Shown in pieces: positions 21,985 through 25,475 of a DNA stretch of 25,475 nt (the stretch's first letter is position 1; each line of letters starts with the position of its first letter). The notes beneath the pieces were generated by a model that did no database searches, was not told the DNA's origin, and was given only the letters and a program-made list of their open reading frames with translations. The translations under genes and the position numbers were made by a program. This DNA comes from DATDCV01 sp036524155 (lineage in GTDB: Bacteria > Verrucomicrobiota > Verrucomicrobiia > Limisphaerales > UBA8199), in NCBI GenBank assembly GCA_036524155.1, contig DATDCV010000173.1, positions 1 through 25,475 of the forward strand, read 5' to 3'.

Positions 21985-22236
21985 ATGAATTCAACCCAAA
22001 ATCCGGGCACTCGAAGGGAAGTGGGGGCTGAAGCGCTGCCCGTAAAATCGCCCCACCGCGTAGTCTGCGCATGGTGCCACCCGCCCAAATTGGGAGAACC
22101 TATCGGGGCATTTTCCCACGGGATTTGTGCGCGCCATTTGAAGGAACTGCTTTCAGAATTCCAGAATCTCGCCCTGGACGCCCCGCGAAAACTCGCCATG
22201 GTCAACCACGCACGGCTGCTTAGTGCAGTAACCTGA
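21985..22236 (+). CDS. Small CxxC/HGIC-motif protein
   Basis: An 83-aa protein not assigned to a named family. It contains HRVVCAWC, then GEPIGAFSHGICARHLKELLSE after a short spacer. The Cys pair plus the HGIC-x2-H group could form one zinc site. A similar CAWC...SHGIC pattern is known to me from short modules in response regulators and small proteins of environmental bacteria. The first about 25 residues look disordered. ATG 21985 is chosen because the motif region follows at a plausible distance; an in-frame TTG at 21862 would add 41 unremarkable residues. No Shine-Dalgarno is visible. Its 3' end overlaps the convergent CotH-type gene by 17 bp. Confidence 0.6.
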   Translation: MNSTQNPGTRREVGAEALPVKSPHRVVCAWCHPPKLGEPIGAFSHGICARHLKELLSEFQNLALDAPRKLAMVNHARLLSAVT

Positions 22237-25200
22237 CTCTAAAGAAACGGGCGGAGCTGGAGGTCATATTCTCAGCGACCGTGCGCATGGCGCCGTCGCC
22301 CTGGATCGGATTGCCCAGTGGCATCCAAAGCGGGGCGTTCAAATCGTCTTTGTACTCGAGCTGGTAGGTTTGGCCCGCGACGCCCGGAAAGCTGAAAGTG
22401 AGCGCGTTCCCCTGTCGGCTGATATCTTGAAGCTGAGGTGGTAGAAAGACGGTGACCGTAAACGTTTGAGTGGCGCTCAAGGCCGGCCGACCATCGTCAG
22501 TGACTGTCACGACAAACTCAGCGGTGCTCGGGGCAGTGGCGGGTGTCCAGGTCAACAGCCCCGTTGCAGGGTCGATTGCCGCGCCCGGAGGCGCAGTCAG
22601 CCCGAGACTGAACGTCAGGCTTTGGTCCGGTTGTTCGGTATCCGACGCGGCGGCCAGAACCGTAAGATGCTGACCCAGTATGATCATTTGGTCGGGGATT
22701 GGAGCCAGGCTGGGGGCGGTGTTCGGGGCGAGGTTGTTGGTGCGCGGAGTGGCCAGCGGCAGAAAGGCGATGGTTGAGCCGCCGTCGGGGTAGCGCCCCA
22801 TGCTCAGATCGGCGGACTGCGGGCCGAAAGCAACATAGTCGATAGGGGTTCCGTCCCGGTCGTACAACCCGATGGCTTCCCCGGCCTTGTCGAGCTTGAA
22901 ATTGACGTGGAGATCGGGACGGTTCGTGCTGTTCTGGCCGGTTTCTCCGTCTGCCCAGACCAGGAGATAGCCGTGCGGGGGAATCAGGTAATGGCCGGTG
23001 ACATGATACTGGGTCCGGTTGGTCAGGCTGTCCGATAGATAATAGTCGTAGAGGTCGACGGCGCTGCTGCCGTAATTGTAAAGTTCGAACCAGTCCTCAT
23101 AGTCGTTGTCCGCGGGATCGGCGAGGGTGGCCGTGTTATCAGCCATCCATTCATTGATGGCTACTGTCAGGGCCGGACTCGAGATGTCGTTGGTGTCGCC
23201 CGGCGTCGGGAAATAAAACCCCGCGCGTTTGAAACTCTGGCCGTCGGGGAAAGACCCGAAGGAGTGGTTCGGCGCGAGGTTCGTGTAGTTGAGGAAATCG
23301 AGAATTTGCGGTTGACCATTGTAGAGCCGGCTCAAGGCGACCGCACCTGCCGCGGGCGGCAGCGTAAAGCTCGTGTGCAGTTCGGTCAAAGTGGAGAGAT
23401 CCGTCCGGCCGTCGGCAAAAATGACCTTGAACTGGCCGGGGCCGATCGATGCGCTGGCCGGGAATGCCCAGGTTGTTTGATTCGTATAATTATTGGAAAG
23501 GTAGATTTCTCCCAGGGAGATCGTATTGGAGCCTGGGTTGAAGAGCTCGACCCAGGGGGCGCGCTGGCCGGCGCTGTTTGTGATCCCGTTCAGGTTTTCC
23601 GGCAGCACTTCGTTGATCCAGAGGGCAGGGAATGCGGGCAAAGCGGCGGCGATACTGTTGGCCGAACCCGGCGTGAATAGCGGCAGAGTGACCACAGGCG
23701 GAGCCGGCTTTACCACGGCGGCGATGCCCGAACCCGAGAGCCGGATTACCAGCGGTCCGCCGTTGGTGGTCTGCAGGTACCAAAAGCTGAGCGAGTAGGG
23801 CTGGCCGTTGGTCAGCCCCGGGGCGATCGTCTGCCAGATGGAGCTGCCTTGAGTCGATCCGCCGGCGGAGGCAAGCATTCGCAGACTGTAGGTACCGCCG
23901 TGGCGCGTGAGTCTGCTCAGGCTCGACCCGGCGAGATTTGCCGACACCGTCCACGGGCCCGGCAAACCGGACTCGAAGTCGCCGTCCGGCAGCAGGTTTG
24001 GGCCGGCGTCGGGTACGGTTCGGGCGACAAGTTTGATGTCATCGACGTAGATCTGCCCGGCGGACTGCAAGTAGAGGTAAAGCAGCGAACTGGTCGCGTT
24101 TCCATTGGTGGAATAAAAGACCCATTGCGGAGCCGCGGCGGAGTTCGCCGGTGCTACGCCCCAATTGCCTGCGCGCCAATTGTCCCGGCGCGCATCGAGC
24201 ATTTGCAGCGAGCTGCCGTTGGTGATCACCGGCCACGGTGCTGCGGCGTCGTACCGCAGCTTCGCGACGGCCAAATCCGTGGCGGAGTTCGTTCCGGGCT
24301 TCAGCAGCGTCAGAGTCTCGCCGTCCGCCTGCAAATGCCCGTCGTAGATGTCGAACAGCGGAACGCGGAGGCCATAGGCGGCAACAAAGGCCTCGCGGTC
24401 CGAGGCCAGGACGAGGTAGTTGGTCGGGCCGATGATCGAACCGTTCGGGAAAGTGTAAGACAACACATTAAACTGCCAGCCCGACAGATCGAAGGTCGCG
24501 TTGCTGGAAGTATTGTACAATTCAACATACTCCGCGCTGGGGAAAGCGGGTTTGTACATGACTTCGTTAATCACCACCTGGCCTGCCGGAGATTGAAGTG
24601 TCCCTGTGTAAATAGCGCTGACGGACGCACTCGCGGATGGGATGGGTTGGTCGAAGGAGTCAAGGCCGGAGAGGACAATCGGATTAACCCCGGGAACAAG
24701 CGGCACCAGGGCCCGCCAGGTTGTTACTCCCGTCCAGGTGACGGGGTATTCGTTGCCGTTGAACAAAATGGTTTTGACCTTTACCGGCGCGGTGCCGCTA
24801 AGCACGGCAACGTTGTTGCTGACCACGACGGATGAAACGGCGAAGTTGGCGGCGACGGTTGCCAGTTGGGACACGACGAAACTGCGTCGCGAGGAGATGT
24901 AGCTTTTCATGCCCGTCGGCGCGGCAACGGAGATGCCGCTGGCGAGCAGCCCATTGTATTTGGCATCAACCACCGCCGCGAGGCGTGAAGCCACGGTCGG
25001 ACCGTCCGCCAAATCCTGAAAGGCCCGCCAGTAGGCGCGCGCAAAGGGCGCATGAGAACGCATCGTGTTGACCATCGCATCCTGGCCGCCAAACAGCGGA
25101 TCGGTGGCGGCCCGTCCGCCGAGATCGAATACGAAATCGATATCGAACGCGAGCATCTGCCAGAAGCCACGTTGCGGCTTGTAGCTATACATGTTCTTGC

Positions 25201-25475
25201 CGCGTTCGTAGCTGAAGCTGTCCCAGTTTCCGGCAAACCGCTCGACCGCAAACGTGCGCATCCACTCGTCGACGTCGACCAGGGTTCCGACCTCCATTGT
25301 ATAAGGTTCCGGCCGGGTCAGGTGGAGGGCATCAACCAGCGTGAAGAGGTTTGTGAAATCATTCGCCGAGCCTTTCACGGCGCGCGGGCGCCAATTCCAG
25401 CGGTAGCGAGCCATCTTCTTGAGGCCGCCGGTGGTGGTGAAGTTGTCGAGCGTCGCCTGAATATTCTGGCCGAGG
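22220..25475 (-). CDS. CotH-kinase/lamin-tail surface protein, N-terminus outside window
   Basis: A large surface protein whose frame is open to the window edge, so the 1064 residues from an internal ATG at 25414 plus 20 more are its C-terminal part. Residue numbers here count from that Met. Residues 1-190 are the end of a CotH-type kinase domain, with GNWDSFSYERGKNMYSY, the metal-binding-like MLAFDIDFVFD (about 88-97) and DPLFGGQD. Lamin-tail domains follow at about 278-400 (VVINEVMYKP...EYVELYN), 598-740 (LWINEVLPEN...WVELFNPG) and 750-890 (VAINEWMADN...WFELYNYG). A carbohydrate-binding-like jelly roll lies at about 430-570 (LLPDGDFESGLPGPW). A cadherin/putative-Ig domain spans about 900-990 (LTFSLGL...DPATGLLTWTP). 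The tail module is 992-1064, ending SSARFFRVRLLH. An adhesive or protein-phosphorylating role at the cell surface is inference. Confidence 0.9.
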   Translation of the reverse strand, partial: LGQNIQATLDNFTTTGGLKKMARYRWNWRPRAVKGSANDFTNLFTLVDALHLTRPEPYTMEVGTLVDVDEWMRTFAVERFAGNWDSFSYERGKNMYSYKPQRGFWQMLAFDIDFVFDLGGRAATDPLFGGQDAMVNTMRSHAPFARAYWRAFQDLADGPTVASRLAAVVDAKYNGLLASGISVAAPTGMKSYISSRRSFVVSQLATVAANFAVSSVVVSNNVAVLSGTAPVKVKTILFNGNEYPVTWTGVTTWRALVPLVPGVNPIVLSGLDSFDQPIPSASASVSAIYTGTLQSPAGQVVINEVMYKPAFPSAEYVELYNTSSNATFDLSGWQFNVLSYTFPNGSIIGPTNYLVLASDREAFVAAYGLRVPLFDIYDGHLQADGETLTLLKPGTNSATDLAVAKLRYDAAAPWPVITNGSSLQMLDARRDNWRAGNWGVAPANSAAAPQWVFYSTNGNATSSLLYLYLQSAGQIYVDDIKLVARTVPDAGPNLLPDGDFESGLPGPWTVSANLAGSSLSRLTRHGGTYSLRMLASAGGSTQGSSIWQTIAPGLTNGQPYSLSFWYLQTTNGGPLVIRLSGSGIAAVVKPAPPVVTLPLFTPGSANSIAAALPAFPALWINEVLPENLNGITNSAGQRAPWVELFNPGSNTISLGEIYLSNNYTNQTTWAFPASASIGPGQFKVIFADGRTDLSTLTELHTSFTLPPAAGAVALSRLYNGQPQILDFLNYTNLAPNHSFGSFPDGQSFKRAGFYFPTPGDTNDISSPALTVAINEWMADNTATLADPADNDYEDWFELYNYGSSAVDLYDYYLSDSLTNRTQYHVTGHYLIPPHGYLLVWADGETGQNSTNRPDLHVNFKLDKAGEAIGLYDRDGTPIDYVAFGPQSADLSMGRYPDGGSTIAFLPLATPRTNNLAPNTAPSLAPIPDQMIILGQHLTVLAAASDTEQPDQSLTFSLGLTAPPGAAIDPATGLLTWTPATAPSTAEFVVTVTDDGRPALSATQTFTVTVFLPPQLQDISRQGNALTFSFPGVAGQTYQLEYKDDLNAPLWMPLGNPIQGDGAMRTVAENMTSSSARFFRVRLLH

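Noticed and set aside
23849..24835. 328-codon plus-strand frame opposite the CotH-type gene
   Set aside because: Antisense to lamin-tail and jelly-roll coding sequence with clear domain patterns; the plus-strand translation has none.
1..25475. CRISPR arrays, defence islands, biosynthetic clusters or prophage
   Set aside because: No regularly spaced repeats, Cas, restriction, toxin-antitoxin, synthase or phage structural genes were recognised.

Overview
The window is about 25.5 kb of GC-rich bacterial chromosome. It most resembles Verrucomicrobiota of the Limisphaerales/Pedosphaera kind. The support is inferential: secreted proteins ending in an '(A/T)RFFR(L/V)' tail module, a CotH/lamin-tail surface protein, a DUF6788-linked insertion sequence, a HTH-PTS IIA fusion, and many genes without a clear Shine-Dalgarno. 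No rRNA, tRNA or CRISPR array was seen.

Layout. (1) 1-2179: an insertion sequence with two overlapping minus-strand genes (DUF6788 protein, DDE transposase) between 20-bp imperfect terminal inverted repeats; the left repeat starts at base 1. (2) 2299-5594, minus strand: a compact operon for a 2-oxoacid dehydrogenase complex (E1 alpha, E1 beta, E2) without an E3 gene. (3) 5775-9447, plus strand: a soluble hybrid histidine kinase (REC-HisKA-HATPase-REC-REC-HPt) followed 1 nt later by a REC-HPt-like-REC regulator, together a multistep phosphorelay. (4) 9542-13793, plus strand: a tight six-gene housekeeping operon, HIT/AP4A phosphorylase-like, phoH, ybeY, DUF502, recO and nfo, with three 4-nt start/stop overlaps, closed by a strong intrinsic terminator at 13887. 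(5) 14089-17790: a divergent pair, a secreted surface protein (minus) and a sialidase-like BNR protein (plus), sharing a control region with inverted repeats. (6) 17953-19964: divergent htpX (minus) and a HTH-PTS IIA protein (plus). (7) 20100-22236: a B12-binding radical SAM protein (minus) and a small CxxC/HGIC protein (plus). (8) 22220 to the right edge, minus strand: the C-terminal part of a large CotH-kinase/lamin-tail surface protein, cut by the window end.

The genes fall into central carbon metabolism, signalling, RNA/DNA maintenance and cell-surface functions. I see no defence island or obvious new multi-gene system. The observations most worth a second look are three promoter candidates placed so that transcripts would begin at or within about 3 nt of the start codon (possible leaderless mRNAs), the nested inverted repeats between the divergent secreted genes, the HTH-IIA regulator with no PTS partners in view, the small CxxC/HGIC protein, and the shared C-terminal tail of the two surface proteins.
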